Assembly (NCBI GenBank): GCA_003551705.1
Contig: PUNJ01000044.1
Location: 1-47,131, forward strand
Reading direction: 5' to 3'
Source of the DNA: Chloroflexota bacterium
GTDB lineage: Bacteria; Chloroflexota; Dehalococcoidia; UBA2247; RBG-13-53-26
Length of the DNA: 47,131 nt
Under the pieces are notes generated by a model, which saw only the letters and a list, made by a program, of their open reading frames with translations, did not search any database and was not told the origin of the DNA. The number at the start of each line of letters is the position of its first letter. The stretch's first letter is position 1. The position numbers and the translations under genes are program-made. Below, one piece after another: positions 31,924 through 40,773 of this stretch.

Positions 31924-33681
31924 ATGAGAAACGCCGACATTGCCATGATTCTCAAAGAGGTAGCCGATCTACTTGAAATCAAGGGAGAAACAGCATTCAA
32001 GGTACGGGCATATCGCAAGGCCGTGACCTCCATAGAGCATCTGGGTATTGAGGTGGCCTCCCTGAGGTCCGAGGGCAAATTGCGAGAGATCCCGGGTGTT
32101 GGGGAGGCTATTGCCGAGAAGATAACCGAGATACTGGACACCGGCGAGCTTCAGTACCATCAGAGGTTGCGTGCTGAGTTCCCTCACGGAATCCTTGTCC
32201 TCATGGATGTGCCCGGCATCGGCCCGAAGACGGCCTACCGGCTCTGCACGGAACTGGGCATAAGCAATCTTGAGCAGCTTGAGGCGGCGCTGCTGGATGG
32301 GCGGGTGAGCGGCCTCTTTCGCATGGGTGAGAAGACTGCGGCCAATATTCTGAGGCATATTCAAGCGGCCCGTTCAAGAGAGAAGCGGGTACCCATAGGT
32401 ATAGCCCTGCCCCTGGCTGAGGAAATAATGGACCATCTGAGGCGGTGTTTCGATTTGCCCGACCTGACTCCGGCGGGAAGCCTGCGTCGCTTCCGGGACA
32501 CGGTGCGCGATATCGATCTCATGTGTACGTCCGACCGGGCGAAGGAAGTTATCGAGACCTTCTGCAGTCTACCCATGGTAGAGGCTGTTATAGCCCGGGG
32601 CTCCACCAAGGGCAGTATCCTGGCCCATTCCGGGCTTCAGGTGGACCTCAGGATTGTGGAACCGGGTTCCTTCGGTTCCCTTCTGCAGCATTTCACCGGC
32701 AGCAGGGAGCATAACACAACCATGCGGGAAAGAGCGCAACGGCTTGGACTCAAGCTGAGCGAATATGGAATTACCGACGTGTCCGCGGGAGTCCTGGAAA
32801 GGTTTACCGGTGAAGAGTCTTTCTACCGGCGCACGGGCCTTCCCTGGATTCCTCCGGAACTGCGCGAAGGCGGCCTGGAGATACTTGCGGCGGAGCAGGG
32901 CCGGTTACCCATTCTGCTGGAAGAGGGCGACCTGCGGGGGGACCTTCACGTGCACACCAGCTGGAGTGACGGACGAGATAATATTGAGGCCATGGCTCTG
33001 GCAGCCAGGGACATGGGGTATGAATACCTGGCCATCACCGACCATTCTCGGGGACGCGGTATCGCCCGGGGACTGGACGCCGAAAGGCTGCGTGAGCAGG
33101 TGGACGAGGTACGCGCCATTGATGCCAGGCTACCCGGCATCAGACTATTGACAGGTATCGAACTTGATATCCGTGCCGACGGCAGCCTCGACCTGCCGGA
33201 TGAAGTGCTTGCCGGCCTGGATGTGGTCATCGCCTCGGTACATTCATCAATGAACCAGGATATGGACAAGATGACAGCCCGAGTGCTCAAGGCTATCGAG
33301 CACCCGTATGTGGACATCGTCGCTCATCCGACATGTCGCATACTGGGAGAGCGCGACCCGGTGGCCATGGATGTCGAATCTGTGCTGCGGGCCGCGGCCA
33401 GGACCGGCACTGCCCTGGAGATAAACGCCATGCCCGACCGTCTGGACTTGAAGGACGCGCATATCTACCGGGCCCGGCAATTGGGGGTCAGGCTGGTCTT
33501 GAGTACGGACGCCCATTGCGGTCAACATGTGGGGCTGGTGCGTTATGGGGTCAGGACAGCCAGGCGCGGCTGGTGTCAAGCCGCGGACATAGTCAATACC
33601 CGGCCTCTGGAAGAAGTGGTTCTAAAGACAGGAATGCTCGGTGCAAGTAAGCGCGAGGTTGCAACAAGGCACAATGAATGA
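31924..33681 (+). CDS. polX: DNA polymerase/3'-5' exonuclease PolX
   Basis: 585-residue family X polymerase with a PHP nuclease domain, used in base-excision and gap repair. The N-terminal helix-hairpin-helix segment (GETAFKVRAYRKA; IPGVGEAIAEKI; VPGIGPKTAYRL) binds DNA. The polymerase core has the DxD metal pair in RDTVRDIDLM and the third Asp in LQVDLRIVEPGSFG. From about residue 335 the PHP domain begins with GDLHVHTSWSDG and continues through AITDHSRG, GIELDIR, SVHSSM, HPTCR and STDAHC, all metal-site motifs. It lies 47 bases after secA, probably in the same transcript. Confidence 0.95.
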   Translation: MRNADIAMILKEVADLLEIKGETAFKVRAYRKAVTSIEHLGIEVASLRSEGKLREIPGVGEAIAEKITEILDTGELQYHQRLRAEFPHGILVLMDVPGIGPKTAYRLCTELGISNLEQLEAALLDGRVSGLFRMGEKTAANILRHIQAARSREKRVPIGIALPLAEEIMDHLRRCFDLPDLTPAGSLRRFRDTVRDIDLMCTSDRAKEVIETFCSLPMVEAVIARGSTKGSILAHSGLQVDLRIVEPGSFGSLLQHFTGSREHNTTMRERAQRLGLKLSEYGITDVSAGVLERFTGEESFYRRTGLPWIPPELREGGLEILAAEQGRLPILLEEGDLRGDLHVHTSWSDGRDNIEAMALAARDMGYEYLAITDHSRGRGIARGLDAERLREQVDEVRAIDARLPGIRLLTGIELDIRADGSLDLPDEVLAGLDVVIASVHSSMNQDMDKMTARVLKAIEHPYVDIVAHPTCRILGERDPVAMDVESVLRAAARTGTALEINAMPDRLDLKDAHIYRARQLGVRLVLSTDAHCGQHVGLVRYGVRTARRGWCQAADIVNTRPLEEVVLKTGMLGASKREVATRHNE

Positions 33682-33734
33682 CCAAAACGGTCCCTCACTA
33701 GGTGATGTGTTTCGGTTCTTGCTAATCGCCTTGG

Positions 33735-33763
33735 TTGACAGGAGGCGCATTGCGGGTTAGGAT
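33735..33763 (+). promoter_or_regulatory. promoter directly upstream of the XRE gene, predicted leaderless
   Basis: Perfect TTGACA (33735-33740), 17-base spacer, TAGGAT (33758-33763). The transcript start expected 6-7 bases downstream falls on the A of ATG 33770, which predicts an mRNA without a 5' leader. The AGGA inside the -10 could alternatively act as a ribosome site on a longer transcript coming from polX. Confidence 0.6.
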
Positions 33764-33769
33764 TCTGCC

Positions 33770-34069
33770 ATGACCGGGGATGAAAAGAAAAGCTTTGGCC
33801 ACAGTCCAGTATCTCGGATCGTGTCGGATTCGGCAGCGAAGACCCAGAAACGTCACGCCTGGAACCAGGATAGTGTTCGCTCGCTTCGTCGCCACCTTGG
33901 TCTGACTCAACGCGAGATGGCCGAGGAGCTGGGAACCCGCCAGCAGACCATCAGTGAGTGGGAAACGGGCATGTACCGCCCACGTGGGGTCTCTGCTACA
34001 CTGCTGACCATCATCGCCGAGAAGGCCGCCTTCGAGTACGCCTCTCGCAGTGAGGAAGACGGCGAGTAG
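33770..34069 (+). CDS. XRE-family helix-turn-helix regulator
   Basis: 99 residues. Residues about 34-85 are a Cro/C1-type [23 protein letters not shown] with the recognition helix in [15 protein letters not shown]. The N-terminal 30 residues are polar and probably disordered, and the C-terminus is a short acidic tail. There is no ligand domain, toxin partner or phage gene nearby, so it is a single-domain DNA-binding protein. It sits between polX and ilvD, 129 bases before the ilvD start. Control of the ilv operon or of itself is possible but unproven. Confidence 0.85.
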   Translation: MTGDEKKSFGHSPVSRIVSDSAAKTQKRHAWNQDSVRSLRRHLGLTQREMAEELGTRQQTISEWETGMYRPRGVSATLLTIIAEKAAFEYASRSEEDGE

Positions 34070-34197
34070 CGGGCACCGCCGCTGTCTGTCGCACCGTCCC
34101 CCATAGTCCTGACCCTTTATCCTCAACTTTTCAAAGGAGTATGTCTTGCGTTATGATAGATGACTGTATCCATGACAAATGCAGCAAAGGGGACACG

Positions 34198-35853
34198 ATG
34201 AATAGTGACAGCGCCAAGAAGGGATTGGAGCGGGCTGGGCACCGTAGCCTGCTTAGGGCACTTGGCTGTACCGACCGGGAAATCGAGCAGCCGTTTATCG
34301 GCATTATCAACAGCCACAGTGATATAGTGCCCGGGCATACGCACCTGCGTGAGATAGCCAGGGCCGTGAAGGAGGGTGTATGGCAGGCAGGGGGCACTCC
34401 TTTTGAAATGAATACCATTGCCGTCTGTGACGGCATAGCCATGAACCACACCGGCATGAGGTTCAGCCTGCCCAGCCGGGAATTGATCGCCGACTCCTCA
34501 GAGATTTTGGCCCAGGCCCATGCCTTCGACGGGCTGGTTTTCATACCGAACTGCGACAAGGTGGTGCCCGGTATGATCATGGCCGCACTGCGGCTGAATG
34601 TACCTGCCATTTTCGTGAGCGGCGGTCCTATGCTGGCAGGCCGCATGGGGTCGGAAGCTGTCGATCTGAACAGCGTCTTCATGGCTGTAGGCAAGGCCGT
34701 CAAGGGAGATATGAGCAAGGAAGAATTGGACGAGCTGGAGCGCCTGGCATGCCCAGGATGCGGCTCCTGTGCCGGCATGTTCACCGCTAACACCATGAAT
34801 TGCCTCACGGAAGTCCTGGGACTGTCCCTTGCCGGCAGCGGCACCATCCCGGCTGTTTTTGCCGCTCGCATCGGCCTGGCCAGAGAGACCGGCAGGTCCT
34901 TAATGGACCTGGTCAGAGCAGGCACCCTGCCCAGGCATATCGTTACCAGGGATGCCATGTACAACGCCTTTGTTGTTGATACGGCACTGGGTGGCAGTAC
35001 CAATTCCATACTTCATCTGATGGCCATTGCGTCTGAGGCCGGAATTGATTTCCCTCTGGGCGAAGTCAACGGCATAAGCGCCCGTACACCCCACCTGACC
35101 AAGCTAAGCCCTGCCGGCGAACACCGCATTGAGGACCTGTATCGCGCCGGCGGTATCAGCGCCCTGATGGCGGAACTCAGGCAACTGCTTAATCTCAATG
35201 TGAAGCGGGTTTCGGGCCGAACCCTGGCGGAGGATATTGCCGGAGCCGTCAACACCAACCCGGATGTCATCAGGACGGCAGCCAATCCTTACTCGCCCAG
35301 GGGTGGGCTTGCCGTACTTTTCGGCAACCTGGCACCAGAAGGCGCCGTGGTCAAGGCTGCAGCGGTAGCTCCCGAAATGCTGGTCCACCGGGGGCCGGCC
35401 AGGGTATTCAATTCGGAGGCGGAGGCCACCGCGGCCATAATGGCTGGCAACATCAGGGCAGGCGAGGTTATCGTATTGCGTTATGAAGGGCCCAAAGGCG
35501 GTCCCGGCATGCCTGAGATGTTGACGCCCACTTCGCTGTTGAGCGGTATGGGCATGGACAAGGAAGTCGCCCTTGTTACCGATGGTCGTTTTTCCGGAGC
35601 CACGCGCGGGGCAGCCATAGGGCACGTCTCACCGGAGGCCGCCGCTCGAGGCCCTGTTGCTGCTGTAGAGGATGGTGATATAATATCCATCAATATCCCG
35701 GAATCCCAGATCAATGTGGAATTGCCGGATACCGTGATAGAAGACCGGCTGGCCAAGCTGTCCCCGTTCCAACCTAAGATCGCTACAGGCTATCTGAAAC
35801 GTTATGCCGAGAAGGTGAGCTCTGCCAGCAGAGGAGCAATATTTCAACTATAG
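34198..35853 (+). CDS. ilvD: dihydroxy-acid dehydratase
   Basis: 551-residue iron-sulfur enzyme that dehydrates dihydroxy acids in valine and isoleucine synthesis. Key segments: [11 protein letters not shown] with C119, [44 protein letters not shown] and [11 protein letters not shown]. The position that holds a third Cys in [2Fe-2S] enzymes is Gly here (VPGH), as in the oxygen-sensitive [4Fe-4S] type of E. coli, which fits an anaerobe. ATG 34198, 5-6 bases after AAGGGGA, matches the family start. An upstream in-frame ATG at 34141 has AAGGAGT too close to be useful. First gene of ilvDBN. Confidence 0.95.
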   Translation: MNSDSAKKGLERAGHRSLLRALGCTDREIEQPFIGIINSHSDIVPGHTHLREIARAVKEGVWQAGGTPFEMNTIAVCDGIAMNHTGMRFSLPSRELIADSSEILAQAHAFDGLVFIPNCDKVVPGMIMAALRLNVPAIFVSGGPMLAGRMGSEAVDLNSVFMAVGKAVKGDMSKEELDELERLACPGCGSCAGMFTANTMNCLTEVLGLSLAGSGTIPAVFAARIGLARETGRSLMDLVRAGTLPRHIVTRDAMYNAFVVDTALGGSTNSILHLMAIASEAGIDFPLGEVNGISARTPHLTKLSPAGEHRIEDLYRAGGISALMAELRQLLNLNVKRVSGRTLAEDIAGAVNTNPDVIRTAANPYSPRGGLAVLFGNLAPEGAVVKAAAVAPEMLVHRGPARVFNSEAEATAAIMAGNIRAGEVIVLRYEGPKGGPGMPEMLTPTSLLSGMGMDKEVALVTDGRFSGATRGAAIGHVSPEAAARGPVAAVEDGDIISINIPESQINVELPDTVIEDRLAKLSPFQPKIATGYLKRYAEKVSSASRGAIFQL

Positions 35854-35866
35854 GGAGTTATCGAGT

Positions 35867-37576
35867 ATGAAGCTTAATGGTGCCCAGATAGTCTGTGAAA
35901 GCCTGATCCGGGAGGGAGTTGAAGTCATTTTCGGCTATCCCGGCGGCGTTCTTCTCCCTTTCTATGATACGCTCCTGCAATATCCGCAGCTGAGACATAT
36001 CCTGGTCAGACATGAGCAAGGTGCCGCCCATGCCGCTGACGGCTACGCCAGGGCTACGGGCAGGGTGGGTGTTTGTCTGGCTACCTCCGGACCCGGGGCC
36101 ACGAACCTGGTTACCGGTATCGCCAACGCACAGATGGACTCCTCGCCCGTGCTGGCCATCACGGGGCAGGTCGTCCGGCCGCTTCTGGGGAAGGACGGTT
36201 TCCAGGAGGTCGATATTACCGGAATAACCTTGCCCATAACAAAGCATAACTACCTCATCATGGATGCCGGTGATGTAGCGCGCACATTCAAAGAGGCCTT
36301 CCACATAGCCACCACAGGACGCATGGGCACTGTACTGGTCGATATCCCCAAGGATGTCTTCACGGATGAGGCGGAGTTCCAGTATCCGGCCAAAGTGTCC
36401 CTACCGGGCTACAAGCCCGTTACTCGGGGACATCCGGCTCAAATCAGGAAGGCGACGGAGCTGATAAATCGTTCCTTGCGGCCCGTAATCATAGCCGGCC
36501 GAGGTGTCACCCTGTCCCGGGCTTTTGACGAACTGAAGGAGTTGGCGGAAAAGGCCCAGGTACCGGTGATCACAACGCTACTGGGCATCAGCTGCTTCCC
36601 TGAGAACCATGTCCTCAGCCATGGCATGCTGGGCATGCACGGCCTGGCCCATGTTAACATGGCAGTCAGCCATGCCGACCTTGTCATAGCCATCGGAATG
36701 CGTTTCGACGATCGGGCCACCGCCATGGTCAGCGGCTTCGCCCCGCAGGCCAGCGTCATACACATAGACATAGACCCGGCCGAGATCGGCAAGAATGTCA
36801 GGGTGGATATCCCCATCGTGGGAGACTCCAAGAACGTGCTTAGGGAGTTGTGCAAACTGATCGAAGTCAATACGCACATGGACTGGCTGCGGCAATTGGA
36901 TACGTGGCAGCATGAGCATCCTTCCACGGCTATCCGTGATGGTCATGACTTGCTGCCGCAGTACGTTATTTCCACCATCAGCGATATCACGGATGGTGAT
37001 GCCGTGATTGTGACCGGGGTTGGGCAGCACCAGATGTGGTCGGCCCAGCATTATTGCTACAAGAAGCCGAACAGCCTCATATCTTCAGGGGGATTGGGCA
37101 CTATGGGCTTCGAATTGCCCGCTGCTGTCGGGGCCAAGGTGGGCCGCCCCGATGAACCGGTGTGGTGCATCTGTGGCGATGGAGGCTTCCAGATGACCAT
37201 GCAGGAACTAGGCACCATAGCCCAGGAACGGCTTGCAGTAAAGGTCGTCATTATTAATAATGGTTACCTCGGCATGGTCAGACAGTGGCAGGACCTCTTC
37301 TACGGACGCCGTTATATAGCCACGCCCTTGTCCGGACCGGACTTCCAGAAGATCGCTGAGGCCTATGGTATTAGAGCGCTCAGGGTAACAGAGCGGGGTG
37401 AGGTAGAGCCGGCCGTGAGAACAGCCATGGACCATGACGGACCTTTCATACTGGAATTCGTGGTTGAGCCCGAAGAAAACGTCTATCCCATGGTGCCGCC
37501 GGGTGCTTCCCTGGCTGATATCATCGAACCGCCCGTCAGGCAAACGCTGGGGGCCATGCCCAATTTCAATCTGTGA
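35867..37576 (+). CDS. ilvB: acetolactate synthase large subunit
   Basis: 569-residue thiamine-diphosphate enzyme that condenses pyruvate with pyruvate or 2-oxobutyrate, the committed step of branched-chain amino acid synthesis. FGYPGG, catalytic E50 in RHEQGAAHAADGYARATG, SGPGATNLVTGIA, MRFDDRATA, and the TPP-binding segment beginning CGDGGFQMTMQELGTIAQ and ending with NN are present. The gene starts 13 bases after ilvD with GGAG upstream. The small regulatory subunit ilvN follows. Confidence 0.96.
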   Translation: MKLNGAQIVCESLIREGVEVIFGYPGGVLLPFYDTLLQYPQLRHILVRHEQGAAHAADGYARATGRVGVCLATSGPGATNLVTGIANAQMDSSPVLAITGQVVRPLLGKDGFQEVDITGITLPITKHNYLIMDAGDVARTFKEAFHIATTGRMGTVLVDIPKDVFTDEAEFQYPAKVSLPGYKPVTRGHPAQIRKATELINRSLRPVIIAGRGVTLSRAFDELKELAEKAQVPVITTLLGISCFPENHVLSHGMLGMHGLAHVNMAVSHADLVIAIGMRFDDRATAMVSGFAPQASVIHIDIDPAEIGKNVRVDIPIVGDSKNVLRELCKLIEVNTHMDWLRQLDTWQHEHPSTAIRDGHDLLPQYVISTISDITDGDAVIVTGVGQHQMWSAQHYCYKKPNSLISSGGLGTMGFELPAAVGAKVGRPDEPVWCICGDGGFQMTMQELGTIAQERLAVKVVIINNGYLGMVRQWQDLFYGRRYIATPLSGPDFQKIAEAYGIRALRVTERGEVEPAVRTAMDHDGPFILEFVVEPEENVYPMVPPGASLADIIEPPVRQTLGAMPNFNL

Positions 37577-37634
37577 TTAAGATGGTCAGGCATACTGTTT
37601 CGTGGCCATCGACAGGGACGGAGGTGACGCTTTG

Positions 37635-38126
37635 ATGACACAGGACCAACATACCATGGTTGCTCTGGTAGCTGACAGGCCCGGGGTCTTGAACCGGGTA
37701 GCCAGCCTTTTCCGGCGCCGAGGTTTCAATATTGACAGCATCGCTGTAGGCCATACTGAGCAGAAGGGCGTTTCACGCATGACCATCGTGGTCAACGGTG
37801 ATGAGGCTACCATCGAGCAAGTGCGCAAGCAGCTTGACAAGGTCATCGATGTCATCAAGCTTTCCGACATTACCGAGTCCAGCATAGTGGACAGGGAACT
37901 GGCCCTGATCAAGGTCCGAAGCACTCCCGAAACCCGTAGCGAGATTATGCAGATCGTAGACATATTTCGGGCCAAGATCGTGGACGTCGCCCCGGATTCC
38001 GTTATCATTGAGGTGACGGGCGATACCGACAAAATAGACTCGCTATTCAATTTGCTGCATAACTTCGGCATCAAGGAGATGGCGCGCAGTGGTCGCCTGG
38101 CCATGACCCGTGGCAGCAATTTATAG
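37635..38126 (+). CDS. ilvN: acetolactate synthase small (regulatory) subunit
   Basis: 163 residues. An N-terminal ACT domain (HTMVALVADRPGVLNRVASL, then FRRRGFNIDSIAVG) binds valine for feedback inhibition, and the C-terminal domain (ELALIKVRSTPETRSEI) activates the large subunit. ATG 37635 has GGAGGTGA 8 bases upstream; the frame is open to 37602, but that start lacks a ribosome site. It ends by overlapping the 3' end of the convergent DUF2851 gene by 6 bases, so the two transcripts must be complementary at their ends. Confidence 0.95.
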   Translation: MTQDQHTMVALVADRPGVLNRVASLFRRRGFNIDSIAVGHTEQKGVSRMTIVVNGDEATIEQVRKQLDKVIDVIKLSDITESSIVDRELALIKVRSTPETRSEIMQIVDIFRAKIVDVAPDSVIIEVTGDTDKIDSLFNLLHNFGIKEMARSGRLAMTRGSNL

Positions 38127-39443
38127 ACCTCCCAAGAGACAGTCCTTGCACCGCCGGTCCCGGCAGGACCTCTCGTACAGATGAATAAGGCCCTGCTGGC
38201 GACAGGCATTTGATACCGGCTTGACCGTGCCAATCTCTGCAGCCATGTGGAATGTTATCCAGTTCTCTTCCAGCGGCGGGTGAGCAAGAAAGACTTCCAC
38301 AGTACGTTCCTCGAGGCCGGGTTGTCCCGATCTCATTGCCCAGGCCAGCAAGAACGGGAGAGCTGCGTTTACAACAATTTCACGAGCTCGGCCTTCACCT
38401 ACCAGTCCCTTGCCGCCGGGACATCTTAGACCGAAATCGTAGTGGTAACGCCAATACCCCGATCCCGGGACCGTAAACATTGCTGCAAGAGCGTGACAAA
38501 TAGCCTGCTCTGTGGACTGGTCCATGGCCTCGAGGATGGGAGGCAGAAAGCCGTTACTGTGCCGCATGATCAGTTGAGAGGCTCCGGCGATGCGCCGCGG
38601 GGGGTAGTTCTCGGGTCGTACCCTGGCAAAGCGCCATTCTGCATCTTTCATGCTCCGCTGTTGTTTCCAGCCCCGCCATAGCCTGTCCACTCGCTCCGCC
38701 TCCACGTCCCGCGGACCCCTCAGTACCTTTCGCTGGCACGGCAGTAGGCCGGCTACGCCCAGTAGCAGGACCTGCAGGAAGAGCCCCTGCGGGCCTGGGA
38801 TCAGGCGCCGCAGCTTCGAAACGGGCGCCATGGCGGCCAGCTTCTCAAAGGCCTGTTTGTTCTTCGAGTAGCCCAAGGCTCTCATCAGACCCCGGTAGAT
38901 CACTTCCTCTGCGGGCATCGAGGTCAGCCGCGACGCCAATTGTGCCGCCTTGAGCCGGAGTCTTGCCACGCCGGCCTGCTCCAAGGCAAAGTCAAGAGCG
39001 CTACGCGAAGCATGTTGCCTGGCAGGGCAACGGGGGCTCGAATCGAGTCCGGAAAGCACTGCAGATTCTACTTGCTCGAGAGGGCCCGTCAAATGCGGGG
39101 AAAGGGCCAGGACAGGAGCTTGTCCGCCGTTTTCCAATGGTGTTCTTGCTTGCTCGAGCCGGTCATTGCCAAGTACCACATGGAGGATGACACGGTTGTA
39201 GCCCGCGTCGCGATGATGACCGTGAGCCAGCCAGTCCTGCACCCGTACGTGGACTTCCACATCGCCTCTCAAAGGTGGAGCTTCGTCCAGGGAGATAACG
39301 GCATCCTTGAAATCGGGACCCGCATCACGGTTGATCCGGCCGGGATAGATGATCGTAGCCCGCTGGCCGCCGGCCGTCGTCAGGCCCTGGCTGACTATGA
39401 GTTGCCGCTGCCAGATATGGACCAGCAAGCTCTCTTTAATCAT
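38121..39443 (-). CDS. DUF2851 family protein
   Basis: 440 residues from ATG 39443 (451 if GTG 39476 is used). The N-terminal part (LLVHIWQRQL; YPGRINRDAGPDFKDAVI; LRGDVEVHVRVQDWLAHGHH) and the conserved region FALEQAGVARLRLKA match DUF2851, a widespread protein of unknown function in Bacteroidetes and Chloroflexota. The last 25 residues carry a Cys cluster (SCRDRRCKDCLLG), probably a metal site. Basic throughout the C-terminal half, with no membrane segment. An upstream ORF remnant ends with an ATGA overlap at this start. It is convergent with ilvN. Function cannot be inferred. Confidence 0.8.
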   Translation of the reverse strand: MIKESLLVHIWQRQLIVSQGLTTAGGQRATIIYPGRINRDAGPDFKDAVISLDEAPPLRGDVEVHVRVQDWLAHGHHRDAGYNRVILHVVLGNDRLEQARTPLENGGQAPVLALSPHLTGPLEQVESAVLSGLDSSPRCPARQHASRSALDFALEQAGVARLRLKAAQLASRLTSMPAEEVIYRGLMRALGYSKNKQAFEKLAAMAPVSKLRRLIPGPQGLFLQVLLLGVAGLLPCQRKVLRGPRDVEAERVDRLWRGWKQQRSMKDAEWRFARVRPENYPPRRIAGASQLIMRHSNGFLPPILEAMDQSTEQAICHALAAMFTVPGSGYWRYHYDFGLRCPGGKGLVGEGRAREIVVNAALPFLLAWAMRSGQPGLEERTVEVFLAHPPLEENWITFHMAAEIGTVKPVSNACRQQGLIHLYERSCRDRRCKDCLLGGL

Positions 39444-39799
39444 GGCAGATGCTGCTCTGGCCGAAAAGGAGTACACGCCAGGGAGGACGGTGGGCGGGAC
39501 TTGCTATGGACCGCTGCTACGGGAAAGACGCAAAGCTTGGCAGCAAGGACAAGGACAAGAGTCCCAGTCCTCACCTGGACGGTAACCCTGTCTGTTTCAG
39601 GAATCTGCTTAATCCGTCTGGCAATGCCCCGTTCCACAACCTCGAAACCATGTGTCGAGTATACACGATAACGTGTATTTGTCAACAACCAGGCGCCATG
39701 TTCTCTGCAGGCCTGTCTCCCGAGTCCCTCCCCGAATTGACCAGTGGACAATGAGCACCCAAGGCAATAGAATGTCCTGGATAAGAGTATAGTCCAGGC
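39440..39799 (-). pseudogene. possible remnant of a GNAT-type acetyltransferase (C-terminal part)
   Basis: On the - strand a frame open from 39799 to TGA 39440 lacks an ATG start. It reads, in pieces, FYCLGCSL, GEGLGRQACREHGAWLL and RYRVYSTHGFEVVERGIARR. These echo the order of a GNAT C-terminal half (beta-4 LxxLxV, GxGxGR acetyl-CoA loop, then FYxxxGFEVVE). The N-terminal half is missing because radC begins 60 bases away, and the acetyl-CoA loop is incomplete, so it looks like a decayed fragment. Its stop overlaps the DUF2851 ATG (ATGA), which also allows a small coupled gene. The reading is tentative, by eye. Confidence 0.35.
39658..39685 (-). promoter_or_regulatory. promoter with embedded palindrome upstream of the DUF2851 gene
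   Basis: On the - strand: perfect TTGACA (39685-39680), 16-base spacer, TATACT (39663-39658). A perfect inverted repeat, ATACACG-ATAA-CGTGTAT (39661-39678), fills the spacer and half of the -10. This is the classic geometry for a repressor that blocks RNA polymerase. The predicted start is near 39651, about 208 bases before the DUF2851 ATG. The same bases lie inside the putative acetyltransferase remnant, so chance similarity cannot be excluded. Confidence 0.5.
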
Positions 39800-39808
39800 C
39801 TATATAAT
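39776..39808 (+). promoter_or_regulatory. radC promoter region: inverted repeat followed by TATAAT
   Basis: CCTGGA (39776-39781) and TCCAGG (39793-39798) form a perfect inverted repeat with an 11-base centre. A perfect TATAAT follows at 39803-39808. The -35 position lies inside the repeat and reads GATAAG, which is poor, so the site may bind an activator or repressor. A short hairpin, CCGTG-ATGC-CACGG (39817-39830), lies in the predicted leader. Confidence 0.45.
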
Positions 39809-39861
39809 CTCGCATGCCGTGATGCCACGGTCCTGACAGGCCAAGCTCAGGAGGAGATAGA

Positions 39862-40599
39862 ATGGGGCGGAACGGTAGAGGAGATTCACGGACCGGCAAG
39901 AGCAGCGTCCCGCCTGTGCGGGCGACGCACCACGGGCACCGGAAACGCCTGCGGGAGCGGTATCGGCAGGCGGATGGGCAGGGCTTCCTTCATTATGAGC
40001 TTCTGGAACTGCTGCTTTCGTATACCCGGACTCGGGAGGATACCAAGCCTCTGGCCAAAGAACTATTGGGCCGGTTCAAGACCATCGCCGGCGTCATGGA
40101 TGCCGGCTACGCAGAGTTGACCAGCATGAAAGGCGTCAACGAGGCCACCGCTACTCTCATAAGGCTGGTCAGAGAGTTTGGAGTGCTCTACCTTGCTGAG
40201 GGAATGAAGAACAGGGACCTGCTCAGTTCTCCCCAGGCGGTTATCGACTTTGCCAGGGGCAGGCTGGCGGGCTGCCCACATGAGGCTTTCCTGGTCATCT
40301 TCCTGAACACCAAGAACGAGGTCATCGGTCATGATATTGTCCAGGAAGGCACGGTGGACCGGGCTGTCGTGTACCCGCGAAGAGTGGTGGAGGCTGCCCT
40401 GGCCCATCATGCCGCGGGACTGGTGCTGGTCCACAACCATCCCAGCGGCTATACGGAACCTTCGGAAGATGACCGTAGCGTAACCCGGTCCATTGCCCAG
40501 GCGGCGGAGGCACTCGATATCAGAGTCCTGGACCATATCATAGTCGCCCGTAGCGGTTATCTGAGCTTCATGGAAAAAGGGATCATGCCGGTCGTGTAA
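39862..40599 (+). CDS. radC: RadC family JAB-domain protein
   Basis: 245 residues. An N-terminal helix-hairpin-helix region (LLELLLSYTRTREDTKPLAK; GVNEATATLI) is followed by the JAMM/MPN+ domain with E141 and the metal motif HNHPSG (191-196) and D204. The family was once linked to DNA repair; a direct role is not established, and the JAMM fold suggests a metallopeptidase or nuclease-like activity. The first 25 residues are Gly/Arg rich and not conserved. ATG 39862 follows AGGAGGAG, a strong ribosome site. The - strand DUF2851 gene diverges from it. Confidence 0.93.
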   Translation: MGRNGRGDSRTGKSSVPPVRATHHGHRKRLRERYRQADGQGFLHYELLELLLSYTRTREDTKPLAKELLGRFKTIAGVMDAGYAELTSMKGVNEATATLIRLVREFGVLYLAEGMKNRDLLSSPQAVIDFARGRLAGCPHEAFLVIFLNTKNEVIGHDIVQEGTVDRAVVYPRRVVEAALAHHAAGLVLVHNHPSGYTEPSEDDRSVTRSIAQAAEALDIRVLDHIIVARSGYLSFMEKGIMPVV

Positions 40600-40601
40600 C
40601 A

Positions 40602-40618
40602 GGCCGGGATATGCGGCC
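40602..40618 (+). terminator. weak hairpin after radC
   Basis: GGCCG (40602-40606) and CGGCC (40614-40618) form a 5-base stem with a 7-base loop two bases after the radC stop, followed by a T-rich TCTTTC. Short stem, so termination is only possible. Confidence 0.3.
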
Positions 40619-40720
40619 GGTCTTTCGTCCCCGAGGCGGCTTGCCAGTCCCGCACCAAACCACCGGTAGAGCGGTTCTCTGTTACCCGCCTTCTCATCGC
40701 CCCAAAGCGACTACCGTCGT

Positions 40721-40749
40721 TTGCCCCACATACCCTCAACACTTACAAT
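40721..40749 (+). promoter_or_regulatory. candidate promoter of mfd
   Basis: TTGCCC (40721-40726), 17-base spacer, TACAAT (40744-40749). The start would be near 40756, giving a leader of about 65 bases that contains the long palindrome at 40774-40800. Confidence 0.5.
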
Positions 40750-40773
40750 TGAATCTGTTACAGGTTGTTTGAG

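Noticed and set aside
34141-34197. N-terminal extension of IlvD from ATG 34141, or a leader peptide there
   Set aside because: AAGGAGT is only one base from that ATG, the extra residues are not conserved in the family, and no branched-chain-codon-rich leader or attenuator is seen.
39515-39600. GACGCAAAGC followed by GGTAACC, reminiscent of a c-di-GMP (GEMM) riboswitch
   Set aside because: The first conserved half (GCAAACC) and the tetraloop receptor region are absent, and the stretch overlaps the DUF2851 5' region on the other strand.
39574-39651. A 26-codon ORF starting at an ATG exactly on the predicted start of the - strand promoter
   Set aside because: It ends well short of DUF2851 and has no family resemblance; the ATG at +1 is probably coincidence.
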